DNA from: Acidobacteriota bacterium | GTDB taxonomy: Bacteria > Acidobacteriota > Vicinamibacteria > Fen-336 | Assembly (NCBI GenBank): GCA_022340585.1 | Contig: JAJDNS010000141.1 | Span: 1-49,039 of the forward strand | Reading direction: 5' to 3' | DNA: 49,039 nucleotides | In this document: positions 1 to 7,427 of the stretch, in pieces | Layout: each line of letters begins with the position of its first letter | How positions within the stretch are numbered: the first letter of the stretch is position 1 | Notes under the pieces: model-generated | What the model was told of the DNA's origin: nothing | The model's input: the letters and a program-made list of their open reading frames with translations, nothing else | The model's database searches: none | Made by a program: the position numbers and the translations under genes

Positions 1-1
1 C

Positions 2-94
2 CGCCCGTTCAGGACGCAGAACGACATCCCGTTGGCCGAAAACGACAGCTCATTTGCCTTCGACAACAGCTCGTGGCAAGAAAGCAGGCCATGA
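2..94 (+). CDS. C-terminal end of an unidentified protein (partial, enters from left edge)
   Basis: Frame 2 is open from the window edge and ends at TGA 92-94, which overlaps the ATG at 91 in an ATGA arrangement. The 30 visible residues (ending in FDNSSWQESRP) have a mixed polar/aromatic composition that looks more like real protein than GC-driven noise. The overlap matches the coupling seen repeatedly elsewhere in this window. I do not recognise the family. A histidine kinase would be the usual partner of a LytTR regulator, but nothing here resembles a kinase C-terminus. Confidence 0.35.
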   Translation, partial: RPFRTQNDIPLAENDSSFAFDNSSWQESRP

Positions 95-447
95 AGCTCC
101 CGAACGACCGCCTGCTGCTGCACCTGGCGCGGGATCGGCGCCGGGCGGTCGACCCCGACGACGTCTATTTCCTCGAGGCCACCGGCCAGACAACGCTGGT
201 GCGGCTGCGCTCTTCGCGCCGCCTGCGTGACACGCGGACCCTGGGCGACCTGGTCCCGCTGCTTTCGCCCTTCGGGGTCGTGCGCGTCCACCGCAACCAC
301 GCGGTGAACGTGCGCCACGTCCTCGACGTGCGGCGGCGCGGGGGCGAGGCCGACTGGGAGGTCAAGCTCGAGCCGCCTGTCAACCGCGTCCTCCCGGTCA
401 GCCGCATGTACCTCAAGAAGCTGTGGGCGGCCTTCGGGGAGAGCTAG
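91..447 (+). CDS. LytTR-type DNA-binding protein
   Basis: A protein of 118 residues that is almost entirely one LytTR DNA-binding domain (about residues 10-112). Family-typical signatures are the strand VYFLEATGQTTLVRL, the stretch FGVVRVHRNHAVNV, and the C-terminal LPVSRMYLKKL. LytTR proteins bind direct repeats in promoters, usually as response regulators. No receiver domain is visible, so this is either a stand-alone regulator or the partner of a protein encoded upstream. I chose ATG 91 because it overlaps the upstream stop (ATGA). A GTG at 73 is an alternative and would add six residues. Target genes are unknown. Confidence 0.85.
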   Translation: MKLPNDRLLLHLARDRRRAVDPDDVYFLEATGQTTLVRLRSSRRLRDTRTLGDLVPLLSPFGVVRVHRNHAVNVRHVLDVRRRGGEADWEVKLEPPVNRVLPVSRMYLKKLWAAFGES

Positions 448-454
448 GCCGCGC

Positions 455-892
455 TCACTCGGGGGGCAGGCGCCCTTCGATGACCTTGACTCGCCCTTCC
501 AGGTCGGCGAGGCGCCGGCGGAACTCGACAGCCTGCTCGCGCAGGTCTTGGCGCTCAGGGCGATCGCGCTTCATCTGGGCTTCGAGCCGCTCGAGAGTGC
601 TCTTGACGTCGGCCATCTCCATCTCGAGCCGAGCGACGGCAGCCTTCAGGGTGCCGACATCGGCCTTGAGCGTCCCGACGTCCGCCTTGAGGGTACCGAC
701 ATCCGCCTCGAGACGGGCCATGCCCGCCTTGAGCATCTCGTACTCCTGCTCGAGGCGGTCGAGACGATGGTGGACGGCATCGAAGCTGCCGTCGAGATCC
801 CGCTTGAGCTCCCGTATGCGATCGTCGATTCGCGCGGACAGACGCTCTTCCATCCGGGTCAGTGCGGTCAGGATCGGGTCCGCTGCAGGCAT
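455..892 (-). CDS. Coiled-coil protein with tandem heptads
   Basis: A protein of 145 residues that is charged and predicted to be almost wholly helical. Leu/Val/Met recur at heptad spacing from about residue 8 to 140. The centre carries three near-identical seven-residue units (ADVGTLK) encoded by a 21-bp tandem repeat. There is no signal peptide, membrane segment or catalytic motif. The start ATG at 892 is preceded by a good Shine-Dalgarno (GGGAGGAC, about 6 nt away). It runs convergent to the LytTR gene with only 7 nt between the stops. The likely role is a structural or scaffolding oligomer; no specific function can be assigned. Confidence 0.75.
   Translation of the reverse strand: MPAADPILTALTRMEERLSARIDDRIRELKRDLDGSFDAVHHRLDRLEQEYEMLKAGMARLEADVGTLKADVGTLKADVGTLKAAVARLEMEMADVKSTLERLEAQMKRDRPERQDLREQAVEFRRRLADLEGRVKVIEGRLPPE
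644..706. repeat. 3 x 21-bp in-frame tandem repeat
   Basis: Three adjacent 21-bp units (644-664, 665-685, 686-706) differ at only a few positions. On the minus strand they encode the repeated heptad ADVGTLK of the coiled-coil protein. The unit is a multiple of three, so copy-number change would lengthen the coiled coil without a frameshift. Confidence 0.85.
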
Positions 893-1122
893 GTTCGTCC
901 TCCCATGGTACCCAACGCGGGAGAGAACGAGGGTGATTGAGGAGAGTCTACACTCGAGGCCGGCGTCTCAGGCCCAACGGATCACTCCTCCCGGGATCAG
1001 GCCTCGTGGCTTTCACCAGGCCCTGTGGAAGCCCAGGATTCCCCGTCCCCACCGCCGCATCGTTGTAGAATCCACGAAAGCTCACTCCAACCAGTCGTCC
1101 AGGGCGGGGGCTCGATGTCCGC
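893..1122. other. Intergenic region with a -10-like box
   Basis: No credible gene is visible. A TAGAAT box at 1066-1071 could be the surviving -10 element of the truncated kinase that starts at 1123. The Shine-Dalgarno of the coiled-coil gene lies at the left border. I see no terminator. Confidence 0.4.
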
Positions 1123-1191
1123 ATGATCGGCCAGGCGCTCCTTCGTTACCGCATCACCGACCGGCTGGGGGCCGGGGGGACGGGGGAGGTG
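1123..1191 (+). pseudogene. 5' remnant of a Ser/Thr protein kinase gene
   Basis: The first 23 codons read as the canonical N-terminus of a bacterial Hanks-type kinase: MIGQALLRYRITDRLGAGG followed by TGEV, meaning the lead-in strand plus the glycine-rich P-loop. This closely parallels the intact kinase at 2561 (GHYRLEEKLGAGAMGEV). After GEV the similarity stops abruptly: there is no VAVK strand, HRD loop or DFG, and the frame continues antisense through the metallopeptidase gene. A TAGAAT box lies about 50 nt upstream. This is most simply a kinase gene whose body was deleted or replaced, leaving the promoter and start. Confidence 0.6.
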
Positions 1192-1218
1192 ATTGCGCGA
1201 CCGCACGGGGCATCGGGT

Positions 1219-1725
1219 CTAGCGACACCGGGCGTCCACACGTCGCGTGATCTCGATGCTGGTCGGTGGGTTCTCTCCGAGGCCGAGGGTGTGGAGCAGC
1301 TCGTGGATCACCATGCTCTCGGCCACGCCGGGCTCGCGGAGCTGCTCGGCCGAGAACACCCTGCCGCAGACGTAGATGCGTCGGACACCAACGTCGGTCA
1401 CGAGGGCGACGTTGCCCTTCCTGCAAAGGGGGTGCCGCGAGCCGTCGAGAAACGGGATGAGCCGGAGGTAGTCCGCGGGGGGCATGTTCCACTCGTCGAG
1501 CGTGGAGCGGAGAGGCTGGCCATCGCCGTCCTCGAACTCGTCGAAGACATTCTGGCATCTCTCGTCGGCCAGACGCCGGGCGGCCCCGGACACCGCCCGC
1601 TCGACCGCCGCGGCGTCCCAGCTCGTGAGCTTCAGGGCCTGGGCCGCCTGGGAGGGTGCGGGTGCGGCTGCGAAGACGACGGCGAGGGCGGCAGAGACAG
1701 CAAGGCCGGCGGACGTGGGGGACAT
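1219..1725 (-). CDS. Putative secreted zinc metallopeptidase-like protein
   Basis: A protein of 168 residues with an N-terminal signal peptide (about residues 1-28, ending near PSQA). Near the C-terminus it carries HELLHTLGLGE, a zincin-type HExxH helix with a downstream Glu that could be the third ligand. At least three Cys in the mature part could form disulfides. The start ATG at 1725 has a strong Shine-Dalgarno (AAGGAG, 7 nt). The protein is short for a peptidase and most of it lacks recognisable family signatures, so activity is inferred from the motif only. It ends directly beside the truncated kinase remnant, suggesting this segment may have replaced the kinase body. Confidence 0.65.
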   Translation of the reverse strand: MSPTSAGLAVSAALAVVFAAAPAPSQAAQALKLTSWDAAAVERAVSGAARRLADERCQNVFDEFEDGDGQPLRSTLDEWNMPPADYLRLIPFLDGSRHPLCRKGNVALVTDVGVRRIYVCGRVFSAEQLREPGVAESMVIHELLHTLGLGENPPTSIEITRRVDARCR

Positions 1726-1877
1726 GGGCGACTCCTTTCGCGTGTGCAGCGGGAGCCGCCTGGCCAGGCGCTACCGTCTTGTCGTCAGTGGGATACGGGC
1801 GCTCGCATCAAGTCCGTGTCAGCAGGTCCCAAGGAAGTCCCCAGAATCGGGAGGCCGAGCGGAGGGGTCCTCCGACC

Positions 1878-2564
1878 ATGAGGGTCCGTTTCGCGAGCTT
1901 CGTGTTCGACTCGGACACACGTGAGCTGCGGGACGGCGATGAGCAGGTCCACCTGGCCCCGAAGGCCTTCGATTTGCTGGAGTTACTTCTTCAGTCCCGC
2001 CCGCGGGCCCTCTCCAAGGGAGAGATCCGCAGGCGGGTGTGGCGGGACACCCACGCCGGGGACCGCAACCTCAACGTCCTCGTCGCCGAGCTGAGGAAGG
2101 CCCTGGGCGAGGACGCCCGGGAGCCCCGGTTCGTCCGGACAGTCTTCGGGTTCGGCTATGCCTTCGCAGGGGACGCCGCGGCCGACGAGCCCGAGACCGG
2201 CGACGTGGTCGGTCTCGCGATACGATCCCGCGTCCTCTGGGAGCGCAAGGTCATCCCGTTGGCCGAGGGCGAGAACATCCTGGGGAGAGACGACAAGGCC
2301 GTCGTCCAGGTCGACGTGCCGGGTGTCTCGCGGCGCCACGCCCGGATCCGCATCGAGAGAGATCGGGCGATCCTCGAGGACCTCGGGAGTAAGAACGGCA
2401 CGTATCTGAAGGACGAGCGCGTGCTCGTTCCCACGCCCCTCTGGGACGGCGCCGTGTTTCGCCTCGGCCGGAATGTCCTCGTCTATCGGAGCGCCCCGGA
2501 GAAGGGCTCGACGGTGACCGAGGCCCCCTCGCCCGACGATCGCCCCCGGGAGCCGACCGGATGA
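1878..2564 (+). CDS. Winged-helix DNA-binding / FHA domain regulator
   Basis: A protein of 228 residues with two domains. Residues 1-95 form an OmpR/PhoB-type winged helix (LAPKAFDLLELLL, LNVLVAELRKALG, VRTVFGFGYAF). Residues 115-210 form a forkhead-associated domain with the phosphothreonine-binding core GR, SRRHARI and LGSKNGTYL. FHA domains bind phosphothreonine peptides, so this is probably a transcription factor read out by the kinase encoded immediately downstream, with which it overlaps by ATGA. I chose ATG 1878 because GGAGG lies 12 nt upstream and the similarity begins at residue 3. The phospho-target (self or partner) is not visible from sequence. Confidence 0.9.
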   Translation: MRVRFASFVFDSDTRELRDGDEQVHLAPKAFDLLELLLQSRPRALSKGEIRRRVWRDTHAGDRNLNVLVAELRKALGEDAREPRFVRTVFGFGYAFAGDAAADEPETGDVVGLAIRSRVLWERKVIPLAEGENILGRDDKAVVQVDVPGVSRRHARIRIERDRAILEDLGSKNGTYLKDERVLVPTPLWDGAVFRLGRNVLVYRSAPEKGSTVTEAPSPDDRPREPTG

Positions 2565-5242
2565 CGGGCCACGTCCTCGGTCATTACAGGCTGGAGGAGA
2601 AGCTGGGCGCCGGCGCCATGGGCGAGGTCTACCGCGCCCGGGACGAGAAGCTGGACCGGGACGTGGCGGTGAAGGTCCTCCCCGCGGGCGCCCTCTCGGA
2701 CGAAGCGGCGCGGCGGCGCTTCCGGAAGGAAGCGGACGCCCTCTCGCGAGTCTCCCATCCCCACATCGCGACGATCCACGACTTTGACAGCGCCGACGGG
2801 ATCGACTTCCTGGTCATGGAGCTCGTCCCCGGGCCATCGATCGACGAGGAGCTGCGGAGGGGTCCCTTGCCGGAGAAGGACGTGGTGCGCCTGGGTGGGC
2901 AGATGGCCCGGGGCCTCCAGGCGGCCCACGAGCAGGGCGTGATTCACCGGGACCTCAAGCCGTCGAACCTCCGACTCACGGAGGACGGGATGCTCAAGAT
3001 CCTGGACTTCGGCGTGGCGCGGCTGGAGCAGAACGCTCGACGCGCCGCCGGCGACGCGACGGCGACGGAGACCGCGGACGGTCAGGTGGTCGGCACCCTG
3101 CCCTACATGGCGCCCGAGCAGCTCCGGGGGCGCGGAGTCGACACCCGAACCGACCTCTACGCGGCGGGGGCGGTGCTCTACGAGATGGCCACGGGGAGGA
3201 AGCTGTTCCCGAAGCCGAGCGCGGCGGAGCTGACGGAGGCGATCCTCAACGAGAATCCGGTGCCTCCGCGTGAGGTGAACGAGCGGATCTCACCGGGGCT
3301 CGAATCGGTAATCCTCAAGGCCCTCGACAAGGATCCCGAGCTTCGCCACCAGACCGCGAAGGACCTCCGAGCCGATCTGGAGCGCCTCCAGCAGCGGTCG
3401 GGCGCACCGTCGGGGACCGCCTCGATCGCGGCAGGACTCGAGGGGGCCTGGGCGGCTGGTTCTTCCCAGGAGCGCCGCCGGACCACCCGGGAGCGACTGG
3501 CCTGGGCGGCGTTGGTCTTGTTGGTCGGCGGAGTCGCCGCCCTCTCCGCCTGGCACCTTGCTCGGCCGGTGGAGGTCCCGCGGATCGTCCGCTTCGGCAT
3601 CGACATCCCCGATCTGCTGGCGCACGACACCATTGACCTGGCCGTGTCTCCCGCCGGGCGCCACGTCGCCTTCGCGCCGTGGAGCAGCGAAGGGAGCCTC
3701 TGGCTGAGGTCGCTCGACACGCGGGAGACTCGCCGACTCCCCGGAACCGACGGGGCGAGCGCTCCCTTCTGGTCCCCCGACGGGAACTCGATCGCGTTCT
3801 TCGGCTATGGCGGCCGAGGCGAGCTGGTGCTCCGCCGGATCACCCTGGACACCGGCGACGTCCAGACGATCTGCGGGTTCTCCGGTGGGTTCTGGGGCGG
3901 AGGGACCTGGAACGACGAGGGCCGCATCCTCTTCGGAGGCGGCGATGAGGACGAACGCTTCCGAATCCACACAGTCTCTGCCGCCGGGGGAGAGCCCGCG
4001 GTCCTCTTCGGTCTGGACCCGGCGCGCAACGAGCGAGGCCACTCCAACCCCCAGTTCCTTCCGGACGGGCGCAGCTTTCTCTATCAGGTCGACTCGGGCG
4101 ATCCCGAGGCCTCCGGCATCTGGCGGTCTTCTCTCGACAGTCCCCAGTCGAGGGAGATTGTCCTGCCTGGCGCGCTCGGCGAGTACGCGGCCTCCGGGCA
4201 CCTCCTCTACTACCTCCTGGACCGGCCCGACGGGCTGATCGTCCGGCCCTTCGACGCGGGGCGCTCGAAACCGAGGGGCGAGGCGACCACGGTGCTTCAA
4301 ATGCCGATGGCTCCGGGCACCTGGTCGGCCGGAGGGAACGTGCTCGTCTATCTCGAGAGAGGGCTGCCTGCCTTCAACCTGACGTGGTTCGACCGGGCGG
4401 GCCTCAGGCTGGGGACGGTGGGTGCGCCGGCCTCCTATGGCCGGGTGCAGCTGTCGGCGGACGGGAGTCGGGCGGCGGTGGCCTTCGGCACCCAGGGCAA
4501 CTGGGACGTCTGGACCATCGACCTCGAGCGCGGTCTGCCCACTCGCGTGACGTCCCACCCGGGCACCGACGGGAACGGGGTCTGGTCCCGGGACGGCCGC
4601 GAGGTGTTCTTCTCCTCGGACCGCGGGGGCGGCGGGGTGTGGCGTCTGTACCGAAAGAGACAGGACGGCACCGGCCCGGCCACGTTGCTGCACGAAACCG
4701 CGCGGAATGAGTTCCCGAAGGCGGTGACCCCCGACGGGACAGCCCTCCTCTTCGTCACCGGTGGGCCGCCGTCCAACGACAGCGTGTGGGCCTTGCCCCT
4801 GCTCGGCGAGGGCGACCCCGAGCTCGTCCTGAAGGTGCCGTACTCCCTCGACGACCCGCAGGTCTCCCCGGACGGCCGCTGGCTGGCCTACTGCGCGAAC
4901 GACACCGGTGGGTGGGAGGTGTACCTGATGCCTTACGGCCGGGAGGGGGAGAGGATCCCGGTCTCTCTCGGGGGCGGCCGTCAGCCTCGCTGGAGGGGCG
5001 ATTCCCGGGAGCTGTTCTACGTGACTCCCCAGGGTGAGCTCATGGCCGTGCCCGTCCGGGAAACGGAAGACGGCCTCCAGCTCGGCCGGGGCAGCAGGCT
5101 CTTCAACGCCGGCGTGCGCTCCCGGACCCGCAGCCAATACGGAGTCACCGGCGATGGCCAGCGTTTCCTCGTGATCACCCCGGCGGACGGCAACCGCCGG
5201 TCCCTCGAGGTCGTCCTCAACTGGACGGCGCTCCTCGAGTGA
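2561..5242 (+). CDS. Membrane Ser/Thr protein kinase with TolB/WD40-like propeller
   Basis: A protein of 893 residues. Residues 8-270 are a complete Hanks-type kinase: P-loop LGAGAMGEV (15-23), catalytic Lys38 in VAVKVL, HRDLKPSN (129-136), DFG (149-151) and APEQL in the activation segment. One transmembrane helix follows near 312-332. The remaining roughly 550 residues are PD40/TolB-type repeats (for example SPDGRWLAY), forming a predicted propeller outside the cytoplasm. This fits a transmembrane receptor kinase in which the propeller senses an external or periplasmic ligand. ATG 2561 overlaps the stop of the winged-helix/FHA gene, so the two are translationally coupled. The architecture is common in Acidobacteriota; the ligand is unknown. 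Confidence 0.95.
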   Translation: MTGHVLGHYRLEEKLGAGAMGEVYRARDEKLDRDVAVKVLPAGALSDEAARRRFRKEADALSRVSHPHIATIHDFDSADGIDFLVMELVPGPSIDEELRRGPLPEKDVVRLGGQMARGLQAAHEQGVIHRDLKPSNLRLTEDGMLKILDFGVARLEQNARRAAGDATATETADGQVVGTLPYMAPEQLRGRGVDTRTDLYAAGAVLYEMATGRKLFPKPSAAELTEAILNENPVPPREVNERISPGLESVILKALDKDPELRHQTAKDLRADLERLQQRSGAPSGTASIAAGLEGAWAAGSSQERRRTTRERLAWAALVLLVGGVAALSAWHLARPVEVPRIVRFGIDIPDLLAHDTIDLAVSPAGRHVAFAPWSSEGSLWLRSLDTRETRRLPGTDGASAPFWSPDGNSIAFFGYGGRGELVLRRITLDTGDVQTICGFSGGFWGGGTWNDEGRILFGGGDEDERFRIHTVSAAGGEPAVLFGLDPARNERGHSNPQFLPDGRSFLYQVDSGDPEASGIWRSSLDSPQSREIVLPGALGEYAASGHLLYYLLDRPDGLIVRPFDAGRSKPRGEATTVLQMPMAPGTWSAGGNVLVYLERGLPAFNLTWFDRAGLRLGTVGAPASYGRVQLSADGSRAAVAFGTQGNWDVWTIDLERGLPTRVTSHPGTDGNGVWSRDGREVFFSSDRGGGGVWRLYRKRQDGTGPATLLHETARNEFPKAVTPDGTALLFVTGGPPSNDSVWALPLLGEGDPELVLKVPYSLDDPQVSPDGRWLAYCANDTGGWEVYLMPYGREGERIPVSLGGGRQPRWRGDSRELFYVTPQGELMAVPVRETEDGLQLGRGSRLFNAGVRSRTRSQYGVTGDGQRFLVITPADGNRRSLEVVLNWTALLE

Positions 5243-5298
5243 AGCCAGGCTCTCCTTCATTGCCGAATCACTCGCCGGCGCATCACCCGATCGTGAGA

Positions 5299-5304
5299 TA
5301 GACT
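5299..5304 (+). promoter_or_regulatory. -10-like box of a possible leaderless transcript
   Basis: TAGACT ends 8 nt before ATG 5313, and no Shine-Dalgarno lies between. This matches the TANNNT-before-start arrangement of leaderless genes. No clear -35 element is visible. Confidence 0.35.
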
Positions 5305-5312
5305 TGGGCTCC

Positions 5313-5825
5313 ATGGACCCCATCCTGATCGTTCTCCGCATCGTCCACATCGTCGGCGGCGTCTTCTGGGCCGGTGCCATCCTCTTCGTCGTCCACTTCC
5401 TCGAGCCCGCGGTGCGAGACACGGGGCCGGAGGGGGCGAAGATCATGCGGGCTCTGCAGAAGCGGCGCTACCTCGAGGTCATCCCCGCCGTCGCCGCCCT
5501 GACCCTCCTCTCCGGATTCGCGCTCTACTGGAGGATCTTCGGACGCATCCACCCCGGTCCCGGGGCCTCGGGAACCGAGATCGCCCTCGGGCTCGGCGGA
5601 CTCGTATCGCTCGTCGCCTTCGTGATCGGCGTGACGCTGCTCCGGCCGTCGGCCCTGCGCATCGGGACTCTCGGCGCCGAGCTGGCCGAGGCGCCGGACG
5701 AGCGGAAGGCGGCGCTTCAGGAGGAGATCGGCCGCTTGCGTCTCCGCATGCGGAGGAGCGGGCGCGGGGTGGCGATCCTGCTCTCGGTGGCCATCCTCAC
5801 CATGGCGGTGGGACGGTACCTCTAG
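5313..5825 (+). CDS. Small integral membrane protein (DUF2269/CopD-like)
   Basis: A protein of 170 residues with about four transmembrane helices, near residues 5-28, 50-70, 88-110 and 148-166. The first helix contains HIVGGVFWAGA, the His/Gly pattern seen in CopD/DUF2269-type membrane proteins, and a charged coiled segment (about 122-146) sits between helices three and four. I chose ATG 5313 rather than an in-frame TTG three codons earlier. No Shine-Dalgarno is present. Its stop overlaps the stop of the convergent propeller gene within the shared bases 5822-5825. Function is unknown; heme or metal binding is only a possibility raised by the His residues. Confidence 0.65.
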   Translation: MDPILIVLRIVHIVGGVFWAGAILFVVHFLEPAVRDTGPEGAKIMRALQKRRYLEVIPAVAALTLLSGFALYWRIFGRIHPGPGASGTEIALGLGGLVSLVAFVIGVTLLRPSALRIGTLGAELAEAPDERKAALQEEIGRLRLRMRRSGRGVAILLSVAILTMAVGRYL

Positions 5826-7114
5826 TCCGACGCCAGACCGCCCCGTTCGCCAATGCAGTACAGGGCCGTCCCCGTCCTCAGGAACAGCTGCCCGTGGGCG
5901 GCCACGGGCGATGCCAGGGTGAATCCCTCGAGGGCGTTCTCGGCCAGGAGCTCGAACTCCCGTCCGGCCTTGATGACGCTGGTGATGGCGTCTTCGTTCG
6001 TGACGTAGAGCTTTCCGTCGGCGAGGAGCGGCGAGGAGCTGTAGGTCCCGACCGCGAGGCGCTCGGGACCGTAGACCGTCTCGCCGGTCCGGAGCTCGAG
6101 ACACCACAAGATCCCCTTGTCGGTGACGACGTAGAGGAGCGTCCCGTCGGTCGTGGGGGTGGGGACGTCGGGTCCGCGGTCGAAGGTCCAGAGACGGTGA
6201 GTGTCGGTCACGTCCCCCCGGCCGAAAGCGCGCAGGACCACCATGGGCTTGATCCGGGTCGGCGCCACCACGATGTCGCCCACGGTGACGGGAGAGGCGA
6301 TGATGCGGTAGTTGCCCTCGTCGTCGGGGTTCAACCCGGTGTCCCGCCACAGCTCCTTCCCGGTCACGGGGTCGTGGCCGGTCACCACGTCGCCCCCGGT
6401 CAGGACGATCTCGGTGGCCCCGTCGCGTCGCGCCACCGCCGGCGTCGTGTAGGCGTCGGGTGATTCCCGCCGGGCCGGGCTCGGCCGCTCCACCCGGAAC
6501 CGGGTCTTCCCGGTGGCGGGATCCACGCCGAGGAGGTACGACGGGTCGTCGGTCTTCATGCCGTGGATGACCGGGACGTACAGGGTTCCGTCGTGGAGGA
6601 GCGGCGAGCTGCCGTAGCCCCAGTTGGTCCCGAAGGGACCGTACTCTGCCTGCAGGTCTCGCGCCCAGAGCTCCTCGCCTTCGAGGGTAAAGCCCTTGAG
6701 GGCGCCGTTGCCGGTCATGACGAAGACGCGCCCCTCGCCGACCACCGGCGAGGGCGTCGCCATGTTGTGCTTCCGGTGCGCGTGCCCCTCGGCCGAGCCC
6801 ACCGGCCGCTTCCAGGTGACGGTGCCATCCCGGCGGTCGACGCACCACAGGAGCACCCGGTCGCCGTCGACCACGTTGAGGAAGATCCGGTCACCGCTCA
6901 CGACGCTCGTGGCGCCGCCGCCGCTCGGCAGGGGCAGCGTCCAGGCGACGTTCTCGCTGGCGTTCCATCGCACCTCAAGGCCCGTCTCCGGGCTGGCGCC
7001 CGTGCGCTCCGGACCGCGCCAGTTGGGCCAGTCGGCTCCCGCCAGAAGCCCCGGCGTCCCCGCGGCCGCCGCGAGCAGAGACACCACCACCGCTCGACGC
7101 CCCGTTTCCAGCAT
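5822..7114 (-). CDS. Secreted PQQ-repeat (BamB-like) beta-propeller protein
   Basis: A protein of 430 residues with a signal peptide (ending near LLAGA), then the family's N-terminal motif WPNWRGPERTG, then a series of propeller blades with the typical D..TG...W repeats (for example GVDPATGKTRF, GHDPVTGKELW). Such proteins fold as an 8-bladed propeller. The catalytic Asp/Ca ligands of true quinoprotein dehydrogenases are not evident, so it is probably not an alcohol dehydrogenase. I chose ATG 7114 because AGGGGG sits 6 nt upstream; ATG 7120 is the alternative. It is one of five such paralogues in the window. The binding partner or substrate is unknown. Confidence 0.88.
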   Translation of the reverse strand: MLETGRRAVVVSLLAAAAGTPGLLAGADWPNWRGPERTGASPETGLEVRWNASENVAWTLPLPSGGGATSVVSGDRIFLNVVDGDRVLLWCVDRRDGTVTWKRPVGSAEGHAHRKHNMATPSPVVGEGRVFVMTGNGALKGFTLEGEELWARDLQAEYGPFGTNWGYGSSPLLHDGTLYVPVIHGMKTDDPSYLLGVDPATGKTRFRVERPSPARRESPDAYTTPAVARRDGATEIVLTGGDVVTGHDPVTGKELWRDTGLNPDDEGNYRIIASPVTVGDIVVAPTRIKPMVVLRAFGRGDVTDTHRLWTFDRGPDVPTPTTDGTLLYVVTDKGILWCLELRTGETVYGPERLAVGTYSSSPLLADGKLYVTNEDAITSVIKAGREFELLAENALEGFTLASPVAAHGQLFLRTGTALYCIGERGGLASD

Positions 7115-7248
7115 GCTCATCCCCCTGGGGAGCAGCTTAGCGACGGCGAGGCCCGGAGGCCAGAGGTGCCGCGGGTCTTTGCATCTCTTGACAGCTCGGG
7201 TTCGAAGGGGGCCCGATCCGGGCCGGCACGAGACGTTATAGTGGCAAC

Positions 7249-7394
7249 ACATGCCTCAGAACAGAGGGACAGCTGCCGACCAGACGGAGGTCGGCAGCGA
7301 CTCCGTGGCCAACGCCCCCCGTTCTCCGTCTGGAGCCGACCCTGACCCACGAGTGGGAGCTACGCAGCGAGGCCTGGGCGCCCGGGGGGCGTAG
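7249..7394 (+). ncRNA. Candidate structured RNA with a pseudoknot
   Basis: A perfect 9-bp stem (7272-7280 with 7290-7298) encloses a 9-nt loop (7281-7289) that is perfectly complementary to 7324-7332, giving an H-type pseudoknot. Two further small stems follow: 7346-7349 with 7354-7357, and 7360-7365 with 7389-7394. A -10-like TATAGT at 7237-7242 would start a transcript near 7249. The element fills the divergent gap between the propeller gene and the TonB receptor gene. I see no match to a known riboswitch class. The boundaries are guesses. Confidence 0.3.
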
Positions 7395-7397
7395 AAT
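7392..7397 (+). promoter_or_regulatory. -10-like box of the TonB receptor gene
   Basis: TAGAAT lies 30 nt upstream of ATG 7428, leaving room for a short leader that contains the AGGGAG Shine-Dalgarno. No consensus -35 is present. It overlaps the last stem of the structured element just upstream. Confidence 0.35.
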
Positions 7398-7427
7398 CGA
7401 CCCAAGGACAAACCCAGGGAGTTCCAC

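Noticed and set aside
20..74. Short direct repeats (AACGACA, ACAGCTC) about 21 bp apart just before the LytTR gene, resembling LytTR binding sites
   Set aside because: They lie inside an open frame that ends at 94 and looks like real coding sequence overlapping the LytTR start, so a protein-coding explanation is simpler. The match to the LytTR site consensus is weak.
3290..5446. Very long open frames antisense to the kinase, for example over 700 codons on the minus strand
   Set aside because: They mirror the high-GC third-position bias of the true genes, have Arg/Pro/Gly-rich translations without any domain, and no start signals. The same applies to most other antisense frames.
7115..7427. 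Cobalamin or other known riboswitch upstream of the TonB receptor
   Set aside because: No B12 box or other recognised riboswitch core is present, and the likely promoter of the receptor gene is downstream of the structured part.
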